Counted from the first letter of the stretch, positions 10,673 through 22,140 are shown. The stretch is 64,000 bases of DNA from Rhodamnia argentea (GCF_020921035.1 NC_063157.1:10886001-10950000); one strand, 5' to 3'. Notes: generated from the letters alone by a model not told the origin. Numbers and translations are program-made.

Positions 10673-11366
10673 CAGGGGTGAGCAAAAATGACCGCCCGGA
10701 CCGGACCGGGACCCATGGTCCGATTCCCGATTTTAGGGGGATCCGGTCCAGTTCCCGGTTCCTAAAATTGGAACCGGTGACCGGGTGGTCCGATTCTCGG
10801 TTCCAGGGCCTAGGACCGGACCGGACCACTCGAACTAGACCGGTCCTTTTTTTAAAAATTTTTTTAAAAAACAAATCTAACATTTACTTGTTGTTTAGGT
10901 TTAGTCCTTTAGGGTTTCTTTGCTTCACTTCAACGTAGCGCTGCAGACATTTTTTTTTACCTCTCCACTTCTCTCGCTACACAAACGAGTCCGAGTCATC
11001 CCACCGCTTGTCTCGCCTTAGGCTTCATTGGCACCGTCTGCAACCAAGTTGCTGGTGGACAAGTTCGATCCCGAGCTGCCAATTGAAGAGGCCTTAACTC
11101 CGTCGAGCTCGTGATACACCAACCCTTGTTTCCTCGACCTTGAGCTCGATTGAGTTTTCTATCAAAGTGTGCATCCACTTTTCGGAATCGCGGACCGGAA
11201 ACCCTTGGAACCTCTCTGAACAGGACCGGATCGACGGTCCGGTCCGGTTCCCGGTTTCGAGGGTGGCCGATCCAGTCCATGGTTCTGAAAAGTGGGAACT
11301 GGGACCACCGGTCCGGTTCCCGATTTTTTATGGGAACCGGACCGGACCGGGAAGCGCTTACCTCTA
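10673..11366. mobile_element. hAT-type MITE with target-site duplication
   Basis: A 694-bp element flanked by an 8-bp direct repeat, TACTATAC, at 10665-10672 and 11367-11374. The ends are imperfect inverted repeats, CAGGGGTGAGC on the left and TAGAGGTAAGC on the complement of the right. The long subterminal arms (about 10690-10835 and 11195-11360) are inverted copies rich in CCGGACCGG and GGTTCCCGG words. The interior 10840-11190 is AT-rich and then mixed. No transposase is encoded. The 8-bp duplication and the CAGGG-like ends fit the hAT superfamily. The ORFs in the arms are palindrome artefacts. Confidence 0.8.
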
Positions 11367-11374
11367 TACTATAC

Positions 11375-11888
11375 CATGCACTTACGGTGGTAATCCCGTG
11401 ACTTGAATATCGCTTACTAAAAATGAATAAATAAAAAATATTCACGCACGAAAATACTTAGGCATATATAATCATTCATAATGATCATTTTTATTTTAAT
11501 TTAATTTAATTTTTTTTATTTTTACTTATTTTAAGTGTAAATTATATCATTTAAAGAAATTAGTTTGGAAAAAAATGAAAATGAAAATGAAAATAGCTTT
11601 GTCCAAAATCCACTTATTTTTGCAACTTAGGTGAAATTGCACTTTAAAATTTCGTATAGATTCATTAATATCATTTTTTTAATTCGCTTATCTTAAGTAT
11701 AGTGCATATCATTTGTGTCGAGATGCACGTGTAAGTTGTGATAGAGAAGTCCCATATTTAAGAATCAATTTGAGGTTGAGCAATTAATATATCTTAGTTG
11801 ACTCATAACTCATTGACTTAAGATTTTCAATAAAGGTATAGGTTCAACTAGATATGTTGACGAGCTCGAACTTGAGCTCGTAGGTGGA
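11375..11888. other. AT-rich DNA without a gene
   Basis: Low-complexity A/T-rich stretch with AAAATGAAAATGAAAATG near 11570-11595. No gene or element boundary recognised. Confidence 0.4.
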
Positions 11889-12106
11889 GAAATTGAACTT
11901 CTACTGCGCGCTCCAAAAAATTTGAATAGACACAATTAAAAATAAATGTGAGATCACAAGGATGTGTTGATCCGAGATTAGATTATATTTTGAAATAGAA
12001 ATTGGACTTTTGTTGTGCACTTCAAAAAATTCGAATAGAAGTAATTAAAATATATGTGAGATTGTAAGGATGTGTTGATGTGAGATTAGATTAGATTGAA
12101 AAAATC
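11889..12106. repeat. Two tandem copies of a 109-bp unit
   Basis: The units start GAAATTGAACTTCTACTG (11889) and GAAATTGGACTTTTGTTG (11998). Both run through CAAAAAATT-GAATAGA, GGATGTGTTGAT and GAGATTAGATTA. A partial third copy of the end (GATGCGAGATTAGATTAGA) follows at about 12120. Non-coding. Confidence 0.65.
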
Positions 12107-12139
12107 TTAGGCTCCGTGTTGATGCGAGATTAGATTAGA

Positions 12140-12720
12140 TAGAAGTAATCCTAGGATCCATTTGTTTATTTTTTAAGGAAAATGACAATATGTTTCGGTG
12201 TTTGGTTGAAATATAAAAAAGACCTAAAAAAATTTTTCCGTCATTTGGTATGGTACATAGTATTTGATTTTCTTTCATACACTCCTTTCAATATTTTTAT
12301 TTTTACAAAAAAAAATCAAAATTTTAATTATTTATCTTTATCTTTTATCTCTTTTTCTTTATTTTTTAGTTTTGCTTTTCCTTTTGGTTTCGGCCGGTCT
12401 CGGCGAGCCCCAAGCTCATCAGCCCACATCATACTTGATCGCTGGGCTGCAGGCTATCGTCGAGGTCGGCGGTTGGCAGAGGAAGGAGCCACAGGCGGAG
12501 AAAGGAGGAAGAGGGCAAAAAATAAAAAGAAAAATAAAAAATAAACGAAATGAAAAATTATAAATAATAAATAATATTATAAAAGAAAATGAATGTAAAG
12601 GAATTGAGAATGTAAAGATGATGAAAAATGCTGTCCTCTTTTGAACGAGTTTTTTCCACGGATAGAAAATGTTTTTCTTAAGTAGCTTATTTTTTGTAAA
12701 CTAACGCCGAAAACTCCAAA
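12140..12720. mobile_element. Diverged foldback element related to 23970-25468
   Basis: The left end has CCATTTGTTTATTTTTTAAG and TTTCGGTGTTTGG. The right end has CACGGATAGAAAATGTTTTT and a CGCCGAAAACTCC stretch. Together they resemble, with many changes, the ends of the larger foldback at 23970-25468. A GC-rich core (12390-12500) lies between a T-rich and an A-rich tract, the same architecture as the other foldbacks. The overlapping ORFs of 99-120 residues cross low-complexity DNA and are not credible genes. Confidence 0.35.
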
Positions 12721-13361
12721 ACTTGTTTTGCACAAAACAAAAGGAAGGTTAATTCAACCTATGGTTTTCTTTTCTTTTTTTTTTATCCTCATCTTCATAC
12801 ATCTTGATCCAGTCTTGTGTTCAAATGCACACCAATCTTCAACCAATTCATTTTATATCAACCTTATCTAATCGCGACCTTCGCCAACTAGCATTATCGC
12901 CAACTTCGCAAAACCTCTCGTATCTTGAAATTCAGTCAACCTTGGTCAACCCAAGTCAACTTTAGCAGAGATAGTTGCCAATCTTGGATCCGTTAGGATA
13001 TTCACACATCTTGAAAACATCACCCACTTTATCTAAATCGTGATCAATTCCTGATACAACGACGAAGGAAATTTCTAAACCTGCTATACATATGTCAATT
13101 TCCACAAATTTTTTAATTTGATCAATTTAACTCGAAATTTTTTAATAACTCAGCAATTTAGTCCTTTCGGAAAAGGTGCTGGGTGAAATCGTGGCCAAGC
13201 AAAAAAAAAAAAAAAATTGCTACTTATAAAGACAAGGAAGAAGAAACAAGGATGATGGGGCCTACCTTGGAACCTCACAGTAGAATGAGGGGGGGGGAAA
13301 TGATTTGATTGTGCCGCCTCATCCTGGTAACTTTTCGATTACTTATTCAAAAATTGAGAAA
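12721..13361. other. Intergenic DNA
   Basis: AT-rich. A stretch at 13080-13165 (CAATTTAACTCGAAATTTTT, CAGCAATTTAGTCCTTTCGG) resembles an arm of the foldback MITE family but lacks its partner arm. No gene seen. Confidence 0.4.
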
Positions 13362-13739
13362 AGCATATTAGAAGTGTCATAACTTTTATATGGCGTTCAC
13401 TTGAATGTCATAATTTTCAAAATATTTGTGCCATAATTTTCAAAAATCGTTCACTTAAGTGCCATGTTGACGTGGACGCCGGAAAAGTCGACATGGCAAC
13501 TTGAAAGATAACATGGCACGCTGAAAAATTGACGTGGCTCGCCGGAAAAAATGGCATGGCACGTCGGAAAGCTTACGTGGCACGCCGGAAAAGTTGATGT
13601 AACACTCAAGTGAATGATTTTGCTCCGACGTGACTCTCAAATGAACGATTTTTGAAAGTTATGGTACTTAAGTAAATGTTTTGAAAGTTATAGCACTCGA
13701 GTGAACGCCGTACACAAGTTATGGCACTCATAGTGTACT
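13362..13739. mobile_element. MITE with internal short tandem repeats
   Basis: Inverted arms of about 65 bp: the left has CATAACTTTTATATGGCGTT, and the complement of the right has CATAACTTGTGTACGGCGTT, both followed by CACT-GA-TG-CATAA-TTTCAAAA. Between the arms at 13460-13600 lie about five diverged copies of a 22-25 bp unit of the form ACGTGGCACGCCGGAAAAGT. The arm words recur at 31245-31300 and 32310-32405, marking a larger relative. No coding capacity. Confidence 0.65.
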
Positions 13740-14566
13740 TATCCATCAAAAACTCCATAAGGGTTAGTACATAAGATGCCGGGTGCGATTTCAAGAAAAA
13801 AAGAATGGCTTGATGGAGATAAATCAAAGAAGTTCACGGGTGACACTATACTGTCGATGATTGAATAGAGAGGGATAAATGGGGCTCAACAATGGATGAC
13901 ACTGTATTTATGATCTTTGTAGTGAATTGTTGTTGAGGTGCTTCATTTGATTAAGTTTTTGTCTAGAAGAGATCTCATATCTTGACTTTTTTCTAAAGCT
14001 CTTGAGAAAATTACTTTCAAAGTTAGATTCAAGTGCCCTAGGATTACGAACCGTCTATGTTGACAACATAGGTCCACGATCTAGTATTGTGGCCTTTAGC
14101 AAGAGAAACAAGACGGGCAACAAATAATGCAGAAGCCGCTTCTTCCGATGTTCAACCTAAGTTGAAAAGTAATTTGTATAGAAGTCAGTTTGTCATACTT
14201 TAACCTTTGCAGTTTGCCAACACTAAAATTTTACATTCTAGTAGCCAGCATTCAATCCAAAGTTTGAGCTGAACCACGATGCATTATACTGATAACAACA
14301 TTTGCAGAGGATATAGTATTCTACTGCAATATTATTTGGTCAAAGATAGATCAAAACTACTAACTTCAATTTGTGACCAACTCTCCATTAACAAAGTCAG
14401 GTGATAATTGAGCTTTGAGCTGAGAACAAATGGAGACTACATTTAATTGCGAGACGTAAAATAACACAGTTTGACTATGGTGAAAAGGAAGTCGAATTTG
14501 ATATCCCATCAAAAGACCATCACAGCTTCTCAACAGAAAAACTATAAAGGACGAAAATCTCCAATT
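13740..14566. other. Intergenic DNA without a gene
   Basis: No recognisable coding or repeat structure beyond a GAAGCCGCTTCTTCC word at about 14131, inverted relative to 5207 and 10605. Confidence 0.4.
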
Positions 14567-15660
14567 TTAACAAGGGCATGGACCTAATTTTGTTATCACC
14601 TTGCCCTTCCAAATAAGCGACACATCATATCGTGATTTCAAGTGCCAGTAGTCGATGGATCCTCCCACATCTATAGCTTTAACTCCATTAGGATAGACAA
14701 TTCGTTGTTCGCGGATTCTATACATATCAAAAGGATATTCTCCGGCAATCTTCGGGTAAACATGGATCTCTAGGCTATTGAAAGGAGCACTTGGCACGTC
14801 AATATGATCTCTGGACATTAACTCATGGTTGAGGATCCATGCCATTGGAATGGTATAAAAACGGCCTCTCGCCTCATACTTGTGAGGCTTTGCGATACAC
14901 ATGAGAGGAACATTTGAGGCGTTCTTGATCCGGCCTTTATGGCTCGAGAAAACCCTCTTTGCCGTACGAAGGAACCCACTTGCATAAACAACACAGGTTG
15001 GTATGATCTCCTCGATGGCTCGTAGGAAGCCTGCACGATTAGCTAGAGTTACAAGTTTCACATGAAAAGTCTCTCAAAATCAGAGGCAATTATTTTTTTG
15101 CGACAAAATTGACCGGCAGTGTTTTCGTACATAGGGTTGTATATGAATTAATGTGTAAAATTGACCATGCTCACAAAGAGGACAGTTCGAAAAGCAAACA
15201 AAGAAGCCTAATTTCAAAAGTTGTTCACCTTGTCCAGCCCTCCGATTGGCCGGTGTTACGGTTGCCCCAAGATGGCTGAGACCCATCTTCCTCGCACGAT
15301 TTTTGTTCTTTTCCGAGAGGCAAAACTCAATAACGTCAACAACTCCACCACGGATCTATCAACTCATTGAAGTAAAACCAATATGAAGGAGTCAGAAAGG
15401 TTTACCTTTCCATTCATCTCATCCATGGCAGCTCCACTGAAAGTTTCAACAGAATCTTCGCATTCTGCCGAGGTTAATTGGATCTATCAGTGAAACCCTT
15501 AATTCTTTTTGCAAATGAAGATAATAAATCAATGGTTGTGATTCAGAAACAAAAACCTGAAAGTGAAACCTAAACAAAGAAAAATGTCGACTCGCAAACC
15601 TCAACAGCAGCGCCCCTCGAATTGCGAAAGCCAAACATGTTTCGGCCGTAAACTGAAGCT
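14567..15660 (-). CDS. Right copy of an unrecognised duplicated gene
   Basis: The minus-strand last exon (14567 to about 15068) encodes up to 164 uninterrupted residues: VTLANRAGFLRAIEEIIPT, FSSHKGRIKNASNVPLMC, WILNHELM, DHIDVPSAPFNSLEI, GEYPFDMYRI, AIDVGGSIDYWHLKSRYD, then a stop. An upstream exon (about 15235-15345) encodes RKMGLSHLGATVTPANR-AGQG, and a further one (about 15405-15530) encodes IYYLHLQKELRVSLIDP. Exon borders are uncertain, and I could not build one clean reading frame from a start codon, so the gene may also be decayed. No transmembrane segment or known catalytic motif is visible, and I do not recognise the family. It is less damaged than the left copy at 4010-5135. Confidence 0.4.
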
Positions 15661-16794
15661 ATCCTCGTCGTCCTGCGTGCTCGTCCTTCTTCTGTTCCAT
15701 ATATATCTCTTCTGGAACTGGATCCAAGATCGGATTGGTTGTCGGAGACCTCTTCCAATTTTCAAAATAATTTAAAATTCGGTTATCATTCACAGGAAAC
15801 ATGCTAAGTCCTATCCTAAATTCTTAGGAAGCTCGCAGGATTTTTGTTCTTGTTGTTGTTCTGGGAGGACCTGGGCTTCAGCTCCGGGGCTCACCATGTA
15901 GGAAGTGACATATGACTCGATATAAAGGTTTGCCACGTGCATTTAAATACGAACTTTCCCTGAATAATATGGCAAATTTTTTTTCCTTTACATAGATAAT
16001 AACCTAAAATACAATCAATACAAGGAATTCTTTTAGGTTAATAACGCCATCGAATCTTTAACTTTTGTTTAGTATTCAATTCTATCCCTTAACTCATTTT
16101 ATGTTCAACACCGTTCATGAAGATTTCAAACTTTTTTTTTTTTCACTGCGGTCCTTCCATTACGCCGTATTTTATTCGGCTCTTATTTGATTCTCGTACG
16201 AAAAATATGTTTGAACCGTACAAAAATGTATTAAGAAGGCATGAGAATGCAAATGTCGAAAGAAACATGAAAGTAAATAAAACGTTGGTCATGTAGATAT
16301 ATTTATTTGACTTTTTTTTTTTCAAAGCTTTTGAATTTTTCACTTCTTTTCGTTAGTTTAAAAGATGATACACAGGGTATTCAAAATTTTTATGGGGAAT
16401 CCAGAAACGAAAAAAGAAAAAAAAAGAGATAATGTAAAAAATATAATTTTAAAAAATATGTTGCCACGCTTGTGGATCATCACGAAGACTGATGTTCACC
16501 GCTGACGCTCGCTGATGCTGGCTACCTCCACCGCCCACACTCTGCCCCAATCGCCGCCGAAGAGCTCGGATCGTGGACACCGTTGCTTCTTCTGCTAATT
16601 CAAATCTTCCACATCTTGCTTCTGCGATTTCTTTACTAAAGTGCCATTGATTAATTGCCACAGGTTGCGAAGTGGAAAGTTCCGCTCGCAATTGGCTTTC
16701 TCGATCTTCACCGGCGAGAGCTATTCCTGAGTGCTGACCAAGTGCTCGACGAATTGTCTGGGAAGGAAAATCTGAGTTTCTTCGCCACGGCTTA
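15661..16794. other. Intergenic DNA between duplicated blocks B1 and B2
   Basis: No counterpart of the left-copy terpene-synthase relic is found here. The minus-strand ORF 16449-16691 (80 residues, Gly/Ser/His-rich end) has no recognised domain. T-runs at 16130 and 16312 mark AT-rich sequence. Confidence 0.4.
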
Positions 16795-17250
16795 ATTGTT
16801 AAGGATTTGCCATGTTGATGCTAATGTGCCCGTGCCCATCTCTCGAAGATGGGGCCAAAAATCTTGGGAAGTTTCAAGCAAACGAGGTGAGCTTCCTTCC
16901 TACCTCCTCATATGTCATTTATCTTCTGATGCAGGATTATGTTACCTTGTTGCATCAAAGTAACTCGTCAAGATTGCCAGGGTTACTTTAATGCTTCTCC
17001 AAACGCGCAAAGTGACCGTTTTGTTCAATCTTCTTGGTCTCGACCTTCCCTGGCGCTACATGGAAGCATCCTTTGGGTTCAATAGTGTGTCATATTCTCC
17101 CAAAAGGGGTTCTGAATCAGTAGCACCACTGATCTGCAAATCTTTCTGCTGGTACGCATATTGGGATGTCGTGGCCCTTGACCGTAGATTGCGGGGGTGG
17201 ATATGGAAATGTACTATTAGAGTTCCCTGTAGTTGCATATCATATAAGTG
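16795..17250. repeat. Duplicated block B2 (partner 7885-8345)
   Basis: Matches 7885-8345. It ends where a complete foldback MITE begins at about 17245, whereas the left copy lacks the MITE left arm at the same place. No gene called. Confidence 0.75.
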
Positions 17251-17745
17251 GGGAAATAAAAAAAATTCTAAACCCATTGCAATTGTGCCAATTCAGTCAT
17301 AAACTTTTTTTGCCAGTTAAGTCCAAAATCTTTTTTAATTATGTCAATTCAGTCCATTTGGCCGGGCGGCACCGATGTGGCAAAATTTTAATAACGCTTT
17401 AATATCTTTGAAATTTTAACTATTTTTTTCTCTCTTTTCTTTTTTTAGGGTTTGGGCCAGTAAGAGGCTGTCGTCCACCGGCCCTTAGGCGAGGGCCCGC
17501 GGCCCTCAACCAGTGGCCAGTGGAGGTCGCAGGCCCAAACCCTCAAAAAAGAAAAAAATGACATAAAAAATTTATTAAGAAATGATTATAAAATTCGGAA
17601 AATATTAATAAATTATTAAAATTTTGCCACGTCAACATCATCAACACAATTGCAAAAAGTTAGGACTCAATTAACAAAAAAAAAAAAAAAACTGAATTGA
17701 TACAAATACAAAAAGTTTAAGACTTTTTTGGGTAATTTTTCCATA
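17245..17745. mobile_element. Complete foldback MITE with GC-rich core
   Basis: The left arm (17245-17390) with GTGCCAATTCAGTCATAAAC and GTCAATTCAGTCCATTTGG is inverted relative to the right arm (17625-17745) with CAAAAAGTTAGGACTCAATT and TACAAAAAGTTTAAGAC. The GC-rich core is at 17455-17545 (GGCGAGGGCCCGCGGCCC), between a T-rich and an A-rich tract. Same family as 5948-6522 and 27838-28397. Confidence 0.7.
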
Positions 17746-17779
17746 TAAGTGCACAAGTCGTGGGCTGCCTTCATTCCAC

Positions 17780-18138
17780 CGAAAGGTTAGGACTTCTTGC
17801 CATCCCTTTCTTAAGTGTGCACCTTGGACTGATTTTAGCCAAATGATGGACTTTAACTCAAGTATTTCAGGCTCATGCTCGAATCGAGCTTCAAGATTGA
17901 ATCCAACATGATAAAATGTTCCGTAAGCTCAAGCTGGATTTGTCTAGATTAAAACCGTCAAGTAAATTCTCATTTGAGCTCGTCGAGATTGAATATTTTC
18001 TTACATAATTTTCTATAGACATTTAAAATTAATTGAAGTGCCTTTGAGAATCTAATTATGAAATTAGGTCCACGAGTGGGTCATGTAAAGCAGTTAACCC
18101 TAGTTGAGCTCGTTGAACTCGACTCAAAACAAAGCCCG
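17780..18138. repeat. 350-bp unit, copy 3 of 3
   Basis: Counterpart of 9180-9535 in the right duplicate, with shared GATGGACTTTAACTCAAG-type and TGTTCCGTAAGCTCAAGCT words. It lies just upstream of the receptor-kinase promoter. Confidence 0.75.
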
Positions 18139-18958
18139 AGCGCGACCGCTAATAAGCCGGTATGAAGTAGGTCCGAATCCTAGGTAACCGGTCCGTAGTC
18201 CTTTCGAGTTCCTTATCCCCGTTCCAGGCCGTAAAGGGTCCATGGTCCACATTAAACGTGCTCTGGATCTTGTCTGTGACCGAAATGAGGAAAAACGAAA
18301 AAGAGAGCGACCCTCTTCTATCCTCCTTCCTCGTTGTCGCCTAACTGTCAAAATGCCCTTTTGATCAAAACCCTCTTTCTGCGCTGGCGACACCAGAAAG
18401 ACTTGGGTGGAGAGTTGCTTGCAGAGCGTGCGCAGAGAGAAAGCCAACTGGACCTGCAAAATCGAATCTTGGCTTCACCCCCTCCATCTCCGTTCGAAAC
18501 CTTTAAAAATTTCGCTTTTTTTACTTCTCTTCCCATCACAAGTGGTGTCAATTTGAACGAGGTTAAAGCAAGATGCGTAAAAACTCGGTTGCACAGAGAA
18601 TCTTTTTGCCACCATGTACCCCAAATTCGAGTTGGTGAACTTTGTGATGTTATAGAATCGATGGGTAGGGTAAAAATGCCAACTTGGAGCTGGTAGGGGT
18701 AAGGGGGGAAGGGGCCCCTCAGGAATCGAAACCATTCCAGCCTTTCGCTATTTCCAATTTTGACCCCACCACCTTCCTTCCCTCACCCATGTGCTTCTCT
18801 CTCTCTGGCTCTCGAGTTACGTTCCAGGTAGTGCAAGCTGCAAGGCAATGCTCCTCTGGCTCTCAATCCTCATGTGCTGAGAGAAAGAGAGAAAAAAACA
18901 GAGCCTTTCTCCCTAGCCCAGCTTCACAACTCTCTCTCTCTCTCTCTCTCTCTCCAAG
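18139..18958 (+). promoter_or_regulatory. Promoter and 5'UTR of the TMK-like receptor kinase
   Basis: DNA directly upstream of the kinase ATG. The last 200 bases are pyrimidine-rich (CACCACCTTCCTTCCCTCACC at 18768-18788) and end with a (TC)12 microsatellite at 18931-18955, typical of plant 5' leaders. No clear TATA box is visible in a fixed position. The region up to 18886 is present a second time at 9536-10200. The extra 18545-18643 stretch exists only here. Confidence 0.6.
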
Positions 18959-21900
18959 ATGAGGAACACTACTCGCCTTCTTCTTCACCACCACCTGCTC
19001 TTCCTCCTCCTCTGTTTCTCCGCCACCTCCCCGCACGCCGCCGCCACCGCCGACGACGATGCCGCCGCAATGCTGGCCCTCAAGAAGTCTCTCGCCGCCC
19101 CGGAGTCCCTCGGATGGTCCGACCGGGACCCCTGCAAGTGGTCCCACGTGGTCTGCTCCCAGTCCAACCGGGTCACCCGCATCCAAATCGGCCACCAGGG
19201 CCTCCAAGGTACGCTCCCCCAGAACCTGAACGCCCTCACCCAGCTGGAGCGCCTCGAGCTCCAGTTCAACAGCCTCTCCGGTTCGCTCCCGAGCTTGAGC
19301 GGCCTGAGCTCGCTCCAGGTCCTCATGCTCAGCAATAACCAGTTCGATTCTATCCCGACCGGCTTCTTCGACGGCCTGTCGTCGCTGCAGTCCGTCGAGA
19401 TCGACAACAACCCCTTCGCCGCCTGGGAGATACCCCAGAGCCTACAGAATGCGTCCGCGTTGCAGAATTTCTCTGCAAACTCTGCGAATGTGACCGGGAA
19501 GGTCCCCAACTTCTTCGGGGCCGCCGACTTCCCCGGCCTGACTCTTCTTCACTTGGCATTGAATGATCTCGATGGGGGTTTGCCCCAGAGCTTTTCCGGG
19601 TCGCCGATTCAGTCGCTCTGGCTCAACGGGAGGGCCGGTAGTGGGAAGCTTAGTGGCGGTATTGATGTTATAGCTAACATGACTTCCTTGACGGAGGTTT
19701 GGTTGCATTCCAATTCCTTCTCGGGCCCGTTACCGGACTTCTCGGGGCTCCAGGACTTGCAGACCCTGAGCCTACGGGACAATCTGTTCACCGGCCCTGT
19801 TCCGTCATCATTGACGGGTCTCCAGTCCCTCCAGTCCGTCAACCTGACCAACAACTTCCTCCAAGGGCCAGTGCCCGAGTTCAGGAGCTCGGTCCAGGTG
19901 GACATGGCTGAGGACTCAAACAGCTTCTGTCTGCCAGGCCCTGGGGACTGTGATCCCAGAGTGAATACCTTGCTTTTGATTGCGAAGTCGATGGGTTATC
20001 CACAGAGATTGGCGGAGAACTGGAAGGGGAATAACCCGTGCTCCGGTTGGATCGGGATTACTTGCAACAATGGCAACATCACCGTTGTGAACTTTGAGAA
20101 GATGGGCTTCAACGGCACCATTTCCCCGGCTTTCGCCTCGCTGACATCGCTGCAGAGGCTCATTCTCGCGAGTAATAATCTTACTGGTTCCATTCCCACA
20201 GAGCTTACCACCCTGCCCGCGCTCGCGCTTCTTGACTTGTCGAGTAATCGGCTTTATGGTAAAGTCCCGACTTTTAAGAGTAATGTGATCATCAAAACCG
20301 GCGGTAATCCGGACATTGGGAAAGATAAGAGTAGTCTTTCAACGACTGGATCTCCCCAAGATGCAGCAGGTCCATCAGGTAGTGTAACAAATCGACATGG
20401 CCGTCGATCAGGCAAAAAGTCTGCTTTGATCGGCATCATAGTTGTTTCTGCCGTTGGCAGTATGTTTTTGATTATCTTGCTCGGTTTGTTGGGTTTCTGT
20501 CTATATAAGAAGAAACAAAAGCAGTTTACCAGAGTACAGAGCCCCAATGCAATGGTGATTCATCCACGCCATTCTGGATCCGACAATGAAAGCGTGAAGA
20601 TAACAGTCGCGGGATCAAGTGTTAATGTCGGTGCGATCAGCGAGACCCATACTGTACTGGGCAGTGAAGCTGGTGACATTCAAATGGTCGAAGCAGGAAA
20701 CATGGTGATTTCTATCCAAGTCCTGAGGAATGTCACCAACAACTTTAGCGAGGAAAATATATTAGGACGAGGTGGTTTTGGGACGGTGTACAGGGGGGAA
20801 CTACACGACGGGACAAAGATCGCGGTGAAAAGAATGGAATGCGGGGTGATAATTGGGAAGGGCCTCGCGGAATTCAAGTCGGAGATTGCTGTTTTGACTA
20901 AGGTTCGACACCGTCACCTCGTCGCCCTGCTCGGTTACTGCTTGGATGGCAATGAGAAGCTTCTTGTATATGAGTACATGCCCCAAGGGACACTGAGTAG
21001 ACATCTATTTAACTGGCCTGAAGAAGGATGTGCCCCGTTGGAATGGACAAGAAGGTTGATCATTGCCTTGGATGTGGCGAGGGGTGTTGAGTATCTCCAT
21101 GGTTTGGCGCATCAGAGCTTCATACACCGGGACTTGAAGCCGTCGAACATCCTCCTTGGAGATGATATGAGAGCTAAGGTTTCGGATTTCGGTCTGGTGC
21201 GTCTTGCGCCTGAGGGAAAAGGCTCCATCGAAACCAGAATAGCCGGAACATTCGGGTACTTGGCACCGGAATATGCGGGTTAGTCCTCATCCATCGTCTT
21301 TGAGAACACTTCTTTTTGAAAGATCAGATGCTTGCACCCAACTCACTCTGGTCTGGCAATTCACAACCATGTTAATTTCGCTAGTATAGTATTACATGTC
21401 TGAGGCAATATTTTGTTAATGTTCTAGTGAACTCGCGATAACAATGGGCAAGACCGTTGTCGCAAAAGGGCAAACTAGCTGGAAATTAGACCTTCCCTCA
21501 TTGCCTTTACATGCCATTTTGTCTTAGCTAGTTAAATTCAATCTCGCATCAAATCCATGTCAAACTATTTTAACAACTAGACCCTGGTCATGGTAATATG
21601 ATTGCAGTGACTGGCCGAGTGACGACGAAAGTAGACGTCTTCAGTTTCGGGGTGATCCTGATGGAGTTGATCACTGGAAGAAAAGCGCTCGATGAGAGTC
21701 AGCCTGAGGACAGCATGCACTTGGTGACATGGTTCAGGAGAATCCACATCAACAAGGACACGTTTAAAAAGGCAATCGACACCGTGCTTGATCTCAATGA
21801 GGAGACGCTCGCCAGCATCAGCACAGTTGCCGAATTGGCCGGCCACTGTTGCGCTAGGGAACCCTACCAAAGGCCCGACATGGGCCACGCTGTCAACGTG

Positions 21901-22140
21901 TTATCTTCTCTGGTAGATGTGTGGAAACCGACCGATCACAACCCCGAGGACGTCTTCGGGATCGACCTGGAGATGTCGTTGCCGCAGGCCCTAAAGAAAT
22001 GGCAGGCGTACGAAGGGACGAGCCACGTGGATTCCTCGGCATCGTCGTCCTACCTCCCTAGCATGGATAACACTCAGACAAGCATACCCACGAGGCCAAA
22101 CGGGTTCGCCGCGTCGTTCACGTCCGTGGACGGGAGATGA
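18959..22140 (+). CDS. TMK: TMK-type LRR receptor-like protein kinase
   Basis: Two exons, 18959-21278 and 21608-22140, give a 950-residue protein; the intron splits the Ala-Val junction of EYA-VTGRVT, with GT at 21279 and AG at 21606-21607. Domain order: signal peptide (about 1-29); LRRN_2 with the CKWSHVVC pair; a first LRR block; a non-LRR island with the [19 protein letters not shown] and [12 protein letters not shown] pairs; a short second LRR block; a transmembrane helix (about 489-515); and a cytosolic kinase. The kinase is complete: glycine loop GRGGFG 603-608, Lys624 in [12 protein letters not shown] with Asp725, DFG Asp743. The split LRR domain and length match TMK1/TMK4 (about 930-950 residues). 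In Arabidopsis TMKs act at the plasma membrane in cell-surface auxin signalling with ABP1 and ABLs and in growth control. The TGA at 22138-22140 is supported by the usual Ser-rich TMK tail. No lesion seen. Confidence 0.93.

Noticed and set aside
10626-11445. Several ORFs of 83-149 residues on both strands
   Set aside because: All lie in the inverted arms of the hAT MITE; their Arg/Gly/Pro-rich products come from the CCGG repeats.
12182-12563. ORFs of 99-120 residues rich in Phe and Lys
   Set aside because: Low-complexity T- and A-rich tracts in a foldback element, with no family signature.
18959-19509. Long antisense and alternate-frame ORFs over the TMK exon
   Set aside because: Shadow frames of a GC-rich coding exon.
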